Source: Phycisphaerales bacterium Planc_01 (GTDB lineage Bacteria; Planctomycetota; Phycisphaerae; Sedimentisphaerales; Anaerobacaceae). Taken from it: a stretch of 64,000 bases of DNA. Below the pieces are notes generated by a model that did no database searches, was not told the DNA's origin, and saw nothing but the letters and a program-made list of their open reading frames with translations. The stretch spans positions 1-64,000 of the forward strand of contig LVBB01000109.1 of NCBI GenBank assembly GCA_001603075.1. The letters are read 5' to 3'. This document shows, piece by piece, positions 17,881-25,926 of the stretch; position 1 is the first letter of the stretch, and each line of letters starts with the position of its first letter. The translations under genes and the position numbers were made by a program.

Positions 17881-20118
17881 ATGGCCGAACGAAGTGTGAA
17901 CGCAGCCGCTTCCCGCAAGGTGGAACTGGCCGCAGGTGAACTGGAGGCGCTGTCGGTGCCGCCGTGCATCGCGGTTCAGTATCTGTCGAGGATGCTGGAA
18001 GGTCGTTTCTCCGCCGGCTCCGTCAGTTCCATTGCCGAGTGCGAGCCGGTGATGGCGGCGCGAATCCTCGCGCTGGCGCAACACTGTCCCGCCGCCCCGG
18101 TCGGCCAACGTCACGCGATTCATCTCGTGCTCGACCGCCTCGACGCCGACGAGGTCCGCGACGCCCTGCTGGGGCTCAGGGTCCCATTTCCGGCAGACAT
18201 CGGCGGCGAGTTCTCCGAGAGCCAGCCGCCCTTGCTGGCGCGAGCCGATCTGATCCGCCACAGTCTGGCCGTGGCGGTCTGCGCCCGGCACATCGTGGAG
18301 GCTTCTCAACCGGCTTTGGATCCGCACATGGCCTATTCGGCCGGTCTGCTCCACGACATCGGCAAGTTCGCCCTTCAGGACATCATGCCCAAGAGCCTGG
18401 CTGCCATCGTCCAGGAGGCCGAGGCCACCGGATCGAGCCTGTACGCGGTCGAACAGAAGCATCTCGGGACACACCACGCCATGCTCGGCAGGCAATTGGC
18501 AAGAAAATGGCGCTTGCCGGAACCGATCGCAACGGCAATCTGGCTGCACCACAGCGCCCCCGTCACGGCGTTGCCGGGTCTGCCGGAGACGGATATCGCC
18601 CGGATCGTGTGGGCCGCCGATCACGTCGTCCGCCACATCGGGATCGGCCGTTCAGGCAGCTTCGACCTGCCCGAGCGGATCGGCACCATCGCCAAAGCCA
18701 TCGATGCCGACGCCGAGACGCTCGCCCGGATCGCCGAGGCTCTGCCACAGGAAGTGGCGAAGAAGGTCGAGGTGCTGAACCTGACCCTGCCCAACGCCGC
18801 CGCACGGTATTGCGATGCAGTCCAGGCGATGGCGGCGAGACTCTCCAAGGCGCAGACGAACCTCTCGAACGAGGCAGTGGACCTCAAGATGGCGTCGAAC
18901 TATCTCGACTTCGCCCGCGAATTCCTCGGCGACGTCGGCCCGAGCGCCAGCCCGAGCGCTATCGCCGAGAATCTGGCTCGCCGATGGCAGCGGTTCTTTC
19001 AGACCGGATCGGTCTGCCTTTACCTGGCCGGCGGTCTCCACGGCGGCGCCCTCGATACCGTCGTCGTCGAGGCCCTGGGCCACAGCCACAAGATGGTGTT
19101 GGAGGCGCCTGAAGACCGGCCGGTCGTCCCGCGTTCGATCGCCGAGCGTTTCGCCGTGCTGGATGCCCGGGACCATATCGGCTGGCTTGTCGAACAGGTC
19201 GATATCGAGCTCGACCCCGGGCGAACCCGACTCGTACCGTTGCTGGCGGACGGCCGCGCGGTTGCCGTCCTGGCCTTCGAGCTGAACTACCCGGGCGATG
19301 TGGCGTTGTTCGCCGAGAAGTTCCAGACGGCCGCGGCGATGGCCGGTGCCGTACTCGGATTCGCCCTGGCAAAAGACCGACAGATGCGTTTCTCTGAGCG
19401 ACTGGTGCGGGCGATGAGCGACGCCAAACCGGCCGCCGAACCCAAAGCGGTCGAGAGGCCGACGGAGGCCCTTGCCGAGATGGCCGCAGGTGTCGCCCAC
19501 GAACTGAACAACCCGCTGTCGGTCATATCCGGCCGGGCGCAACTGCTGGCCGAGAGCGAGGCCGATACGGAGCGACGGCGGGACCTTCAGCAGATCCAGG
19601 ACAACGTCGGCGAGGCAACCGGGGTGATCGACGATCTGATGGCCTTTGCCGAACCGTCGAGACCCAGACCCACCCGAACCACCGTCCACCAGATTATCGA
19701 GGAGGCCCTCGAACTGGCCGGGCAGAAGAGCAAGGTCGATCATGTCAACGCCCAGATTCAAACGGTCGAAGCCGTCGGCGAGGTGTTCGTCGATTCGGCT
19801 CAGGTCGTCTCGGCTCTGGCGAACATCGTCTCCAATGCGATCGAGTCGTATACCGACCCGGCCGGACCGATCAAGATCGTCGTCGAACGTGCCACCGACG
19901 GGATCGCGCTGCAAGTCCGCGATCTTGGTTGTGGGATGGATGCCGAGACGCTGCGAAAGGCGACGCATCCATTCTTCAGCGCCAAGCCCGCCGGTCGAAA
20001 ACGAGGCATGGGCCTGGCCTACGCCGCCCGACTGATCCAGCTCAACCACGGTACTCTCGCCCTGGCCAGCATCCCCAATCAGGGCACCACTGTCACCGTC
20101 ACTCTGCCCTGCGAATAG
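17881..20118 (+). CDS. Soluble HDOD-domain sensor histidine kinase
   Basis: A 745-residue protein with no clear membrane helix. Residues 15-290 form an HDOD domain with an HD pair at His158-Asp159 (GLLHDIGKF). Residues 340-500 look like a GAF-type sensory domain. The kinase core includes the H-box AAGVAHELNNPLSVISGRAQ with His540, N-box IVSNAIESY, G1 DLGCGMD and G2 KRGMGLAYAARL. HDOD domains occur in bacterial signalling proteins. The kinase lacks a DNA-binding part, so the neighbouring HTH-receiver protein at 17209 is a likely target. The input signal is unknown. Confidence 0.9.
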   Translation: MAERSVNAAASRKVELAAGELEALSVPPCIAVQYLSRMLEGRFSAGSVSSIAECEPVMAARILALAQHCPAAPVGQRHAIHLVLDRLDADEVRDALLGLRVPFPADIGGEFSESQPPLLARADLIRHSLAVAVCARHIVEASQPALDPHMAYSAGLLHDIGKFALQDIMPKSLAAIVQEAEATGSSLYAVEQKHLGTHHAMLGRQLARKWRLPEPIATAIWLHHSAPVTALPGLPETDIARIVWAADHVVRHIGIGRSGSFDLPERIGTIAKAIDADAETLARIAEALPQEVAKKVEVLNLTLPNAAARYCDAVQAMAARLSKAQTNLSNEAVDLKMASNYLDFAREFLGDVGPSASPSAIAENLARRWQRFFQTGSVCLYLAGGLHGGALDTVVVEALGHSHKMVLEAPEDRPVVPRSIAERFAVLDARDHIGWLVEQVDIELDPGRTRLVPLLADGRAVAVLAFELNYPGDVALFAEKFQTAAAMAGAVLGFALAKDRQMRFSERLVRAMSDAKPAAEPKAVERPTEALAEMAAGVAHELNNPLSVISGRAQLLAESEADTERRRDLQQIQDNVGEATGVIDDLMAFAEPSRPRPTRTTVHQIIEEALELAGQKSKVDHVNAQIQTVEAVGEVFVDSAQVVSALANIVSNAIESYTDPAGPIKIVVERATDGIALQVRDLGCGMDAETLRKATHPFFSAKPAGRKRGMGLAYAARLIQLNHGTLALASIPNQGTTVTVTLPCE

Positions 20119-20202
20119 GGGGGAGCCAGTCGCATGCGGTGCCCACACCTCGCCAGCGGCAAACACAGACGCCGCATTTTTCGCATTCTCCCCGGAAAAC
20201 AC

Positions 20203-20231
20203 TGGACAAATCGGTCAACAGGTATTACACT
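20203..20231 (+). promoter_or_regulatory. Promoter for the first tandem lipoprotein
   Basis: TGGACA, a 17-base spacer and TACACT lie about 130 bases upstream of the lipoprotein start. Confidence 0.55.
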
Positions 20232-20248
20232 CGCGCCCAGCTTGGCAG

Positions 20249-20267
20249 CGTAGGTCAGGGACCTACG
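20249..20267 (+). other. Hairpin in the 5' leader of the tandem lipoproteins
   Basis: CGTAGGTC and GACCTACG form an exact 8-bp stem around AGG, about ten bases after the predicted transcription start. A second stem (GCGGC/GCCGC) follows near 20300. The leader is long enough for regulation but matches no riboswitch consensus I know. Confidence 0.4.
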
Positions 20268-20341
20268 GGCGGATCGAGAATCCAGCCCATGCGGCTCGGA
20301 GGCCGCGTGAGGGCCCAAGCAAGGGATCGATGAACCGAGTA

Positions 20342-20369
20342 ACTCTATAAGGAGGTAGGGTTATGTGCG
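20342..20369 (+). repeat. Duplicated leader/ribosome-site segment, copy 1
   Basis: These 28 bases around the start codon of the first lipoprotein match 21032-21059 around the second with three differences. Both contain AAGGAGGT and an ATG eight to nine bases on. This indicates the duplication included the translation start region. Confidence 0.75.
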
Positions 20370-20983
20370 TTCAAGCACACCGTCCAGTCAGACCATTTCT
20401 GCTTATCGTACTTCTTCTGGTCGCTTGCGGCGCCGTGGGTTGTCGTTGCACCGACTGCGAGGGCGCCAAGTGCGTGCCGCGAAGCCCGTGGCAATCACCG
20501 ACGATCCAGGCGACGCGCAGCCTGCTACTGGTTAACCGCGCCGAGTTGCGAATCGTACACATCGATGGCAAGGGCGCCGATCCGACCTGCGTCAGTGAAC
20601 AGGGCCTGGAGGAATACCATCTCCTGCCGGGCCGGCATACGCTGACAGCCGTGTTTCGCTATGCGGCGCCCCCAAGCGAGGGCGTGCTGGCCGACGTACA
20701 CGGGCGGCCGTTGACGCTGGAGCACGAGTTTCTGGCCGGGCACGAGTACGTGGCCGTCTACCGCGAGCATGAAGGCCCCACACCTGAGGCCCGGTTCGGC
20801 GTCGCAGACGTTGCAACCAACGTTCTGAATCCACCGCAGTTGTATTGGACGCTGGAGATCGTGGACGTCGCCGACGCCTCCATGAGCTTTGAGCCGGAGG
20901 TGGCCGACGCCCAGAGCTATCTGTCGTGGGTCAAGGACGTGCCCGGCGTCGCCAAGGGCCCCGAGGATTCAAACATCTATTAG
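20363..20983 (+). CDS. Lipoprotein of unknown function, tandem paralogue 1
   Basis: A 206-residue predicted lipoprotein: a hydrophobic signal ends in the lipobox GAVGC at residues 23-27, followed by several Cys (CRCTDCEGAKC). The body shares with the next gene the segments PWQSPTIQATRSLLLVN, an IDGK motif, and GRPLTLEHEFLAGHEYVAVYRE. It would be tethered to a membrane facing the periplasm. The body looks like a small all-beta domain. I recognise no family. A strong AAGGAGGT ribosome site supports the start. It is co-oriented with its paralogue, 69 bases before the latter's start. Confidence 0.75.
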   Translation: MCVQAHRPVRPFLLIVLLLVACGAVGCRCTDCEGAKCVPRSPWQSPTIQATRSLLLVNRAELRIVHIDGKGADPTCVSEQGLEEYHLLPGRHTLTAVFRYAAPPSEGVLADVHGRPLTLEHEFLAGHEYVAVYREHEGPTPEARFGVADVATNVLNPPQLYWTLEIVDVADASMSFEPEVADAQSYLSWVKDVPGVAKGPEDSNIY

Positions 20984-21031
20984 GCGCACGAGGTGCCCCG
21001 GTCCCGATGTCCGTCGGAGTCGGCACATCTC

Positions 21032-21059
21032 ACTCTACAAGGAGGTGGGGTTATGCGCG
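21032..21059 (+). repeat. Duplicated leader/ribosome-site segment, copy 2
   Basis: This is the second copy of the 28-base start region described at 20342, with substitutions at three positions, two of them outside the ribosome-site core. Confidence 0.75.
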
Positions 21060-21658
21060 ATCGAACGCTTTGTACGATGATCTTTCTTCTGATCGCCGGA
21101 TCGCTGACTGCGACATTTGTGTCGGGTTGCACCCGGCAATGCCGCAGTCGATGCGAGCCGCGAGGCCCCTGGCAGTCGCCGACGATACAGACCACGCGGT
21201 CGCTGCTTCTGGTCAATACCACGGAACTGAAGATTCTCCGCATCGATGGACGGAACGTCCGCCCGTCCTGCATCGGCCAGGGCGGCGTGCACGAATATCA
21301 CATCGCTCCCGGCGAGCATGAGTTGACTGCGTCGTTCCGCTATATGGCCCGCGTCGGCGCCGGGTTGATCAGCGAGGCGTACGGCCGGCCGCTCACGCTG
21401 CGCCACACCTTTCTGCCGGGACATGAATACGTCGCACTCTATCGCGAGCAGTTCAGACCGAAGGGGGAGGCCGCCACACTGGCCCAGGCGCTGGCGGTGA
21501 CGGTCTTGCAGCCCTATGAGGGCACCTGGTCCATGCGGATCATCGATCTGGCCGACGTCGAGCCCGACGAGCCGGAAGTCCTCAATGCACAAATCTATAG
21601 CGCCCTGATCGGCGCATCGGCCCGGGCGATGGAACGGGACATGCCGGCGAGTTACTGA
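21053..21658 (+). CDS. Lipoprotein of unknown function, tandem paralogue 2
   Basis: A 201-residue paralogue of the preceding lipoprotein. Its signal peptide ends in FVSGC at about residue 26, then Cys-rich TRQCRSRC. The conserved core is PWQSPTIQTTRSLLLVN, IDGR and GRPLTLRHTFLPGHEYVALYRE. It differs mostly after residue 160, where the two C-termini diverge. The start is set by AAGGAGGT just before the ATG. Its stop overlaps the convergent deoC gene by seven bases. Function unknown; the duplication suggests dosage or specialised partners. Confidence 0.75.
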   Translation: MRDRTLCTMIFLLIAGSLTATFVSGCTRQCRSRCEPRGPWQSPTIQTTRSLLLVNTTELKILRIDGRNVRPSCIGQGGVHEYHIAPGEHELTASFRYMARVGAGLISEAYGRPLTLRHTFLPGHEYVALYREQFRPKGEAATLAQALAVTVLQPYEGTWSMRIIDLADVEPDEPEVLNAQIYSALIGASARAMERDMPASY

Positions 21659-22344
21659 CCGCCGGCAGCAAGCCGGCGTCTGCACTCATCGAGGATCTCG
21701 GCGGTGCGGGTGGCGCCGATACGCGTGACGCCGATCGCGCGGACCTCCAGCAGCCTGTCCAGGTCGCGGACCCCACCGGCGGCTTTGACCTGCACGCCAC
21801 TGGGGCAGTGCACCCGCATCAGTTTCAGGTCTTCCATCGTCGCGCCGCCCGTGCCGTAGCCGGTCGAGGTCTTGACCCAGTCGGCGCCGAGCGCTGTGCA
21901 GATCTCGCAGAGCCGGACCTTCTGATCGTCGTTCAGGTAGCAGTTCTCGAAGATGACTTTGACCTTCTGTTGGTGCTTGTGAGTCAGGTCGATCACCGCG
22001 CCGAGATCGCTGCGGACGTAATCCCAGTCGCCGCTGAGAACCTTGCTGATGTTGACCACCATGTCCAGTTCCTGGCCGCCGTCGCGAAGGGCCTGTTCTG
22101 CTTCAGCCACCTTGATGGCGGTGGTATGCCCGCCGTGTGGAAAGCCGATCGTCGTGCTCGCCGCGACCGTGCTGCTCTTTAGGATCTCCGCACACCGCTT
22201 GAGGTAGTAAGGCAGGATGCAGACGCTGGCGACGTCGTATTCGACGGCCAGCCGGCACCCCTGTTCGAGCTGTTGATCCGTCAGCGTCGGGTTCAGCAGA
22301 GAATGGTCGATCATCTTGGCGATATCAAGATACGTGTAATCCAT
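21652..22344 (-). CDS. deoC: Deoxyribose-phosphate aldolase
   Basis: DeoC cleaves 2-deoxyribose-5-phosphate to glyceraldehyde-3-phosphate and acetaldehyde. The 230-residue length is typical of a class I aldolase. Lys158 in WVKTSTGYG is the Schiff-base lysine, and the second lysine lies in VKAAGGVR at about 187. The acidic residue in QELDMVVN is also present. It is the last gene of the minus-strand series that includes the epimerase-like and Gfo/Idh genes, 57 bases after the former. The start at 22344 has AGGAGCCACC upstream. Confidence 0.94.
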   Translation of the reverse strand: MDYTYLDIAKMIDHSLLNPTLTDQQLEQGCRLAVEYDVASVCILPYYLKRCAEILKSSTVAASTTIGFPHGGHTTAIKVAEAEQALRDGGQELDMVVNISKVLSGDWDYVRSDLGAVIDLTHKHQQKVKVIFENCYLNDDQKVRLCEICTALGADWVKTSTGYGTGGATMEDLKLMRVHCPSGVQVKAAGGVRDLDRLLEVRAIGVTRIGATRTAEILDECRRRLAAGGQ

Positions 22345-22401
22345 GGTGGCTCCTGATTGCGCTACTTTGTGACAGACGGCCTTTTCGATTCCTGCTCAGG
22401 A

Positions 22402-23316
22402 TTATGCGATGAACTGGCGAAGGAAACGTGCGCTCTGGCGAAGGGCCGCCTTGCGAGTTTCCAATGACCCCTCGTAGGCCCGGTCCTCGACCTCGACGCA
22501 CACCGGACCATCGTAGCCGGTCTCGCCCAGGACCGAGCAGAACCGTCCCCAGTCGACCTGGCCCAGCCCCGGCAGCTTCGGGCTGTGATATTGCAGCGGC
22601 GTCTCGAGGATGCCGACGTCGTCCAGACGGTCGCGGTCCAGGCGGACGTCCTTGGCGTGCACGTGAAAGATGCGATCCTTGAACTCCCACAACGGCTTGA
22701 TGTAATCCATTTGCTGCCAGATCATGTGCGATGGATCGTAGTTGAGCCCGAAGTACCTGGACGGAATCTCCTCGAACATCTGACGCCAGATGCGAGGGCT
22801 GTGGGCAAGGTTCTTGCCGCCCGGCCATTCATCGTTCGTAAACAGCATGGGGCAGTTCTCGATGCCGATTCGAACCTCATGATCTTCCGCGAATCTCACC
22901 AGCGGAGCCCAGACCTGCCTGAATCGGGGCCAGTTGTCCTCGATGGATTTCGTCCAGTTCCGCCCGATGAAGGTCGTCACCTGCCCAACACCCAGCAGCG
23001 CCGACGCGGCGATGACCTTCTTGAAATGGGCCGTCACCGCCCTGGCCTCGTCCGCGTTGGGCGTCAGGTAATTGGGGTAGTAACCGAGCGAGCTGATACT
23101 CACTGCCGCGTCCTTCAGGACAGCGCGAATCTTCTGGGCATCGGCCGACTTGAAACCGGCCACATCGACGTGAGTGACGCCGGCATAACGGCGCTCCGCC
23201 CTGCCTTTCGGCCAGCACATCAGCTCCACACAGGAATACCCGGTCTCCGATGCAAACCGGATCACTTCTTCGAGCGGCAGATCGGGCAGAATCGCACTGA
23301 CGAATCCCAGTTTCAT
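22402..23316 (-). CDS. Sugar phosphate isomerase/epimerase (xylose-isomerase-like TIM barrel)
   Basis: A 304-residue cytoplasmic protein of the AP endonuclease 2/xylose-isomerase-like TIM-barrel family. Metal-site residues appear in [25 protein letters not shown] and [10 protein letters not shown]. Such proteins interconvert keto sugars or inositol derivatives. The ATG at 23316 follows GGAGAACGTTC and overlaps the stop of the Gfo/Idh gene by four bases, so the two are coupled. That pairing (dehydrogenase plus isomerase) is common in pathways for inositols or oxidised sugars; the exact substrate cannot be told. Confidence 0.88.
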   Translation of the reverse strand: MKLGFVSAILPDLPLEEVIRFASETGYSCVELMCWPKGRAERRYAGVTHVDVAGFKSADAQKIRAVLKDAAVSISSLGYYPNYLTPNADEARAVTAHFKKVIAASALLGVGQVTTFIGRNWTKSIEDNWPRFRQVWAPLVRFAEDHEVRIGIENCPMLFTNDEWPGGKNLAHSPRIWRQMFEEIPSRYFGLNYDPSHMIWQQMDYIKPLWEFKDRIFHVHAKDVRLDRDRLDDVGILETPLQYHSPKLPGLGQVDWGRFCSVLGETGYDGPVCVEVEDRAYEGSLETRKAALRQSARFLRQFIA

Positions 23317-24476
23317 GAACGTTCTCCTTTCAGTTCGACCCATCGCTGCTCCCGATGGCTCCGCAGTATGGCCTCGCACAGCAGGATCTCACGATGGCCA
23401 TCCGCAAACGTGGGGAAGGTTGGCGGCGCCGTGAAGTTGCCGGCTTCGAGATATTCGTAGAACGCGCGGAAGCATTGCTTGAACGTATCGGGGAATCCCT
23501 CGTTGTGCCCACCCGGATAGTTGATGAAGTGACGTGCCCGCTCGGACACGAGGGCCGGGTCGCGGATCAAGGTCTCGTTGGGTCGGTCGCGGTGCCCTAC
23601 CCACAGTTCATTGGGCCGCTCGCTGCACCAGGCCAGCGCGCGCTGGGTGCCGGCGATCTCGTATCGCAGGCAGTTCTTGCGACCGGCCGTGACCTGGGAG
23701 ACTTCCAGGCAGCCGCGAGCGCCGCCTTTGAATCGAATCAGCACGGCTCCGTAGTCCTCAGTGCTGATGTCCACTGGCTCGGTCCGAGCTGGCCCGGCCA
23801 CCTCCTTGCCCTTGAACGTCTGAACCTCTCCGACGGGGCGCTGCCGAACGGGATGGACCGTGGACAGGTCCGCGCAAACCGCTTCCGCCTCAAGGCCCGT
23901 AATGGCGTGGACCAGATCCAGCCAATGCGTCCCGATGTCCGCGATCGCTCGCAGTTCACCCCCCTCTTCGGCCAGAACCCGCCAGTTGTAGTCCGTCGGG
24001 TAGAGCAGCCAGTCCTGCACGTAGCTGCCGCAGACGGAGTAGACTTCGCCCAGGTCGCCGCGTCGAACGATGTCCGCCGCCTCCAGGCACAGCGGATAGT
24101 AGCGGATGTTGTAGTTGACTCCCGCTGCCAGGCCGCTCTTGCGGGCCAGCTCGACCAGCTCGCACGACTCGGCCGAATTCATGGCCAGAGGCTTTTCGCA
24201 CAGCACGTGCTTGCCCGCATCCAGGGCCGCTTTGGCCATCGGATAGTGCAACCGATTGGGCGTGGCGATGTGCACCACCTGCACCGTGCCGTCTTCGAGC
24301 ACCTCGTCGAAGCTTCGGTATGCCTTCGGCAGGCCCAGCCTGCTTGCGGCCGCCTTGGATTCCTGATCGGAGACCCCGAGAATCCCCGTGACCTTGACGC
24401 CGACTCGCCCAAGGGCCTCGACATGTACCGGGCCGATGAACCCGGCCCCGACAACTGCCGCACGTCTCTCTGACAT
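23313..24476 (-). CDS. Gfo/Idh/MocA-family oxidoreductase
   Basis: A 387-residue NAD(P)-dependent oxidoreductase. The N-terminal Rossmann motif is [14 protein letters not shown]; the family signature HVLCEKPLA lies near residue 93. The C-terminal half is the substrate-binding alpha/beta domain, with [13 protein letters not shown] carrying the usual Asp and His. It is cytoplasmic and lacks an export signal, unlike the Tat-exported relative at 28929. The ATG at 24476 follows GGAGCAGAGTC. It follows the PTPS-like gene by 13 bases and is coupled to the isomerase downstream. The substrate is unknown. Confidence 0.9.
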   Translation of the reverse strand: MSERRAAVVGAGFIGPVHVEALGRVGVKVTGILGVSDQESKAAASRLGLPKAYRSFDEVLEDGTVQVVHIATPNRLHYPMAKAALDAGKHVLCEKPLAMNSAESCELVELARKSGLAAGVNYNIRYYPLCLEAADIVRRGDLGEVYSVCGSYVQDWLLYPTDYNWRVLAEEGGELRAIADIGTHWLDLVHAITGLEAEAVCADLSTVHPVRQRPVGEVQTFKGKEVAGPARTEPVDISTEDYGAVLIRFKGGARGCLEVSQVTAGRKNCLRYEIAGTQRALAWCSERPNELWVGHRDRPNETLIRDPALVSERARHFINYPGGHNEGFPDTFKQCFRAFYEYLEAGNFTAPPTFPTFADGHREILLCEAILRSHREQRWVELKGERS

Positions 24477-24489
24477 GACTCTGCTCCTT

Positions 24490-25287
24490 TCAGCCACAGC
24501 AGGTGCAATACGTACGGTCGGACTCCCAGACGGTAACGCTGTGCAGCCGTGCCGGATCGAACTTGTCCACGAGGCGGCGCCACGCGAAGGCGGCGAGGTT
24601 CTCGACGGTCGGGATCGCCTCGCGGAACTCGTCGAGGTCGGCATTGAGGTTCTTGTGATCCAGCAGCGAGATCAGCTCCGCCTCAACCGTCTGCTGGAAC
24701 CGCCCTGTCTCGAACCCCGCCGCATCGGCGGGCATCGACACCGTGACATCGACGATGTAGTTGTGCCCGTGTCCGGTGGGGTGGGCGCATTTGCCGAAGA
24801 CCTCGAAGTTGCGCTGCTCGCTGAAGGCGTCGTTCCAGAGCTTGTGCATCGCCGCGAACTCGAACTTCTCGCTGAAGCGCAGTACGTGCGGCTCGTTGGC
24901 ATCCATCGTGAGCTTCCTGTACGGATTGAGGTTGAGAATCAGCCGGTCCACCTCGGCGGCGCCGAACCGGCCCGTCAACTGTTGCTGAGCCTGCCTGAGC
25001 ATCTGCACGACGAGGTCCAGACCGATCGGACAACCGCATCGGTACCGTTCGCGAACGCCCTGGGCAAACACGGGCACGGCAAACTGTCTGGCGATCCGAT
25101 CCATGTCCATGACGTTGACGACGAAGCCGGTTTCGGGCGCCACCCGACCGACGATCTCGATCGTCAGCTCCAGGAACAGGGCCAGGCCTTCGCCGGCGGG
25201 TCTGGACGCGTAGGCATTGGCGCCGGGATGGTCCCGATCGCGAAACGGATTGATCGAGAATCGGACCTGCCGGGCCAGCCGCACCAT
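24490..25287 (-). CDS. Double-length 6-pyruvoyltetrahydropterin synthase / QueD-like protein
   Basis: A 265-residue protein about twice the usual length. The C-terminal half (residues 132-265) has all PTPS/QueD marks: zinc His148, His173 and His175 (HKLW and HGHNY), catalytic Cys167 in [13 protein letters not shown], and Glu255 in VTVWESD. The N-terminal half (residues 8-130) has the look of the same fold ([27 protein letters not shown]) but lacks the Cys and His set, so it is probably structural or regulatory. It starts 11 bases after folE, which makes dihydroneopterin triphosphate, its substrate. The product could be a queuosine precursor or a pterin. Confidence 0.88.
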   Translation of the reverse strand: MVRLARQVRFSINPFRDRDHPGANAYASRPAGEGLALFLELTIEIVGRVAPETGFVVNVMDMDRIARQFAVPVFAQGVRERYRCGCPIGLDLVVQMLRQAQQQLTGRFGAAEVDRLILNLNPYRKLTMDANEPHVLRFSEKFEFAAMHKLWNDAFSEQRNFEVFGKCAHPTGHGHNYIVDVTVSMPADAAGFETGRFQQTVEAELISLLDHKNLNADLDEFREAIPTVENLAAFAWRRLVDKFDPARLHSVTVWESDRTYCTCCG

Positions 25288-25298
25288 GAGAGGCTCCT

Positions 25299-25883
25299 CT
25301 ATACCGTGCCCTGGTGCATCAGGCTCAGCACCTCGTTGCGGCTGCGGGCGTCTCTCTTGAAGATCCCGCGCAGCGCCGAGGTCACCATGAGCGACCCGGG
25401 CTTCTTGATGCCGCGAATCGTCATGCAACTGTGCGAGGCCTGGAGTACGACCGCCACGCCCTGGGGCTTGAGGTTCTGCATCAGGACGTCCGCAATCTGG
25501 CCCGTCAGCCGCTCCTGCGTATGCAGGCGGTGTGCGTAGCAATCCACGATCCGCGCCAACTTGCTTACACCGAGGACCTTGCCCGTCGGCAGATACGCCA
25601 CGTGGGCCTTGCCGATGAACGGCAGCAGATGGTGCTCGCAAAGCGAGTAGAAAGGAATATCGCGCAGCAGAACGATCTCATCATACTCTTCGGTGAAGAC
25701 GCTGCGCAGATACAGGTTCGGGTCTTCGAACATCCCGCCCAGCAGTTCGGCGTACATCCGCGCGACTCGCTCGGGGGTCTTCTGGAGCCCTTCGCGATCC
25801 ACATCTTCACCCACGGCCAGCAGGATTTCGCGAACCGCGTTGCGGATCCGTTCCTGGTCAACCTGCTTCGCTTTTTTTGCCAT
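25299..25883 (-). CDS. folE: GTP cyclohydrolase I
   Basis: FolE converts GTP to dihydroneopterin triphosphate, feeding folate, biopterin or queuosine. The 194-residue length is standard. Zinc ligands are in [10 protein letters not shown] and [21 protein letters not shown] and [17 protein letters not shown] are family motifs. The start has only a weak ribosome site, GGATGGCTGTGG. It lies 41 bases after pepA with a palindrome between them. Confidence 0.95.
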   Translation of the reverse strand: MAKKAKQVDQERIRNAVREILLAVGEDVDREGLQKTPERVARMYAELLGGMFEDPNLYLRSVFTEEYDEIVLLRDIPFYSLCEHHLLPFIGKAHVAYLPTGKVLGVSKLARIVDCYAHRLHTQERLTGQIADVLMQNLKPQGVAVVLQASHSCMTIRGIKKPGSLMVTSALRGIFKRDARSRNEVLSLMHQGTV

Positions 25884-25903
25884 CCACAGCCATCCAAGTC
25901 ATG

Positions 25904-25926
25904 AGGGCGACGCCTGCGTCGCCCCT
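25904..25926. repeat. REP-like palindrome between pepA and folE
   Basis: GGGCGACGC and GCGTCGCCC are exact 9-bp arms with a 2-base loop, overlapping the pepA stop region. The flanks (AGGG... CCCCTAC) match the other palindromes in the window. Confidence 0.5.

Noticed and set aside
20232-20362. Possible riboswitch in the lipoprotein leader
   Set aside because: Two hairpins are visible but none of the conserved core bases of the c-di-GMP, SAM, cobalamin, glycine or fluoride classes are present.
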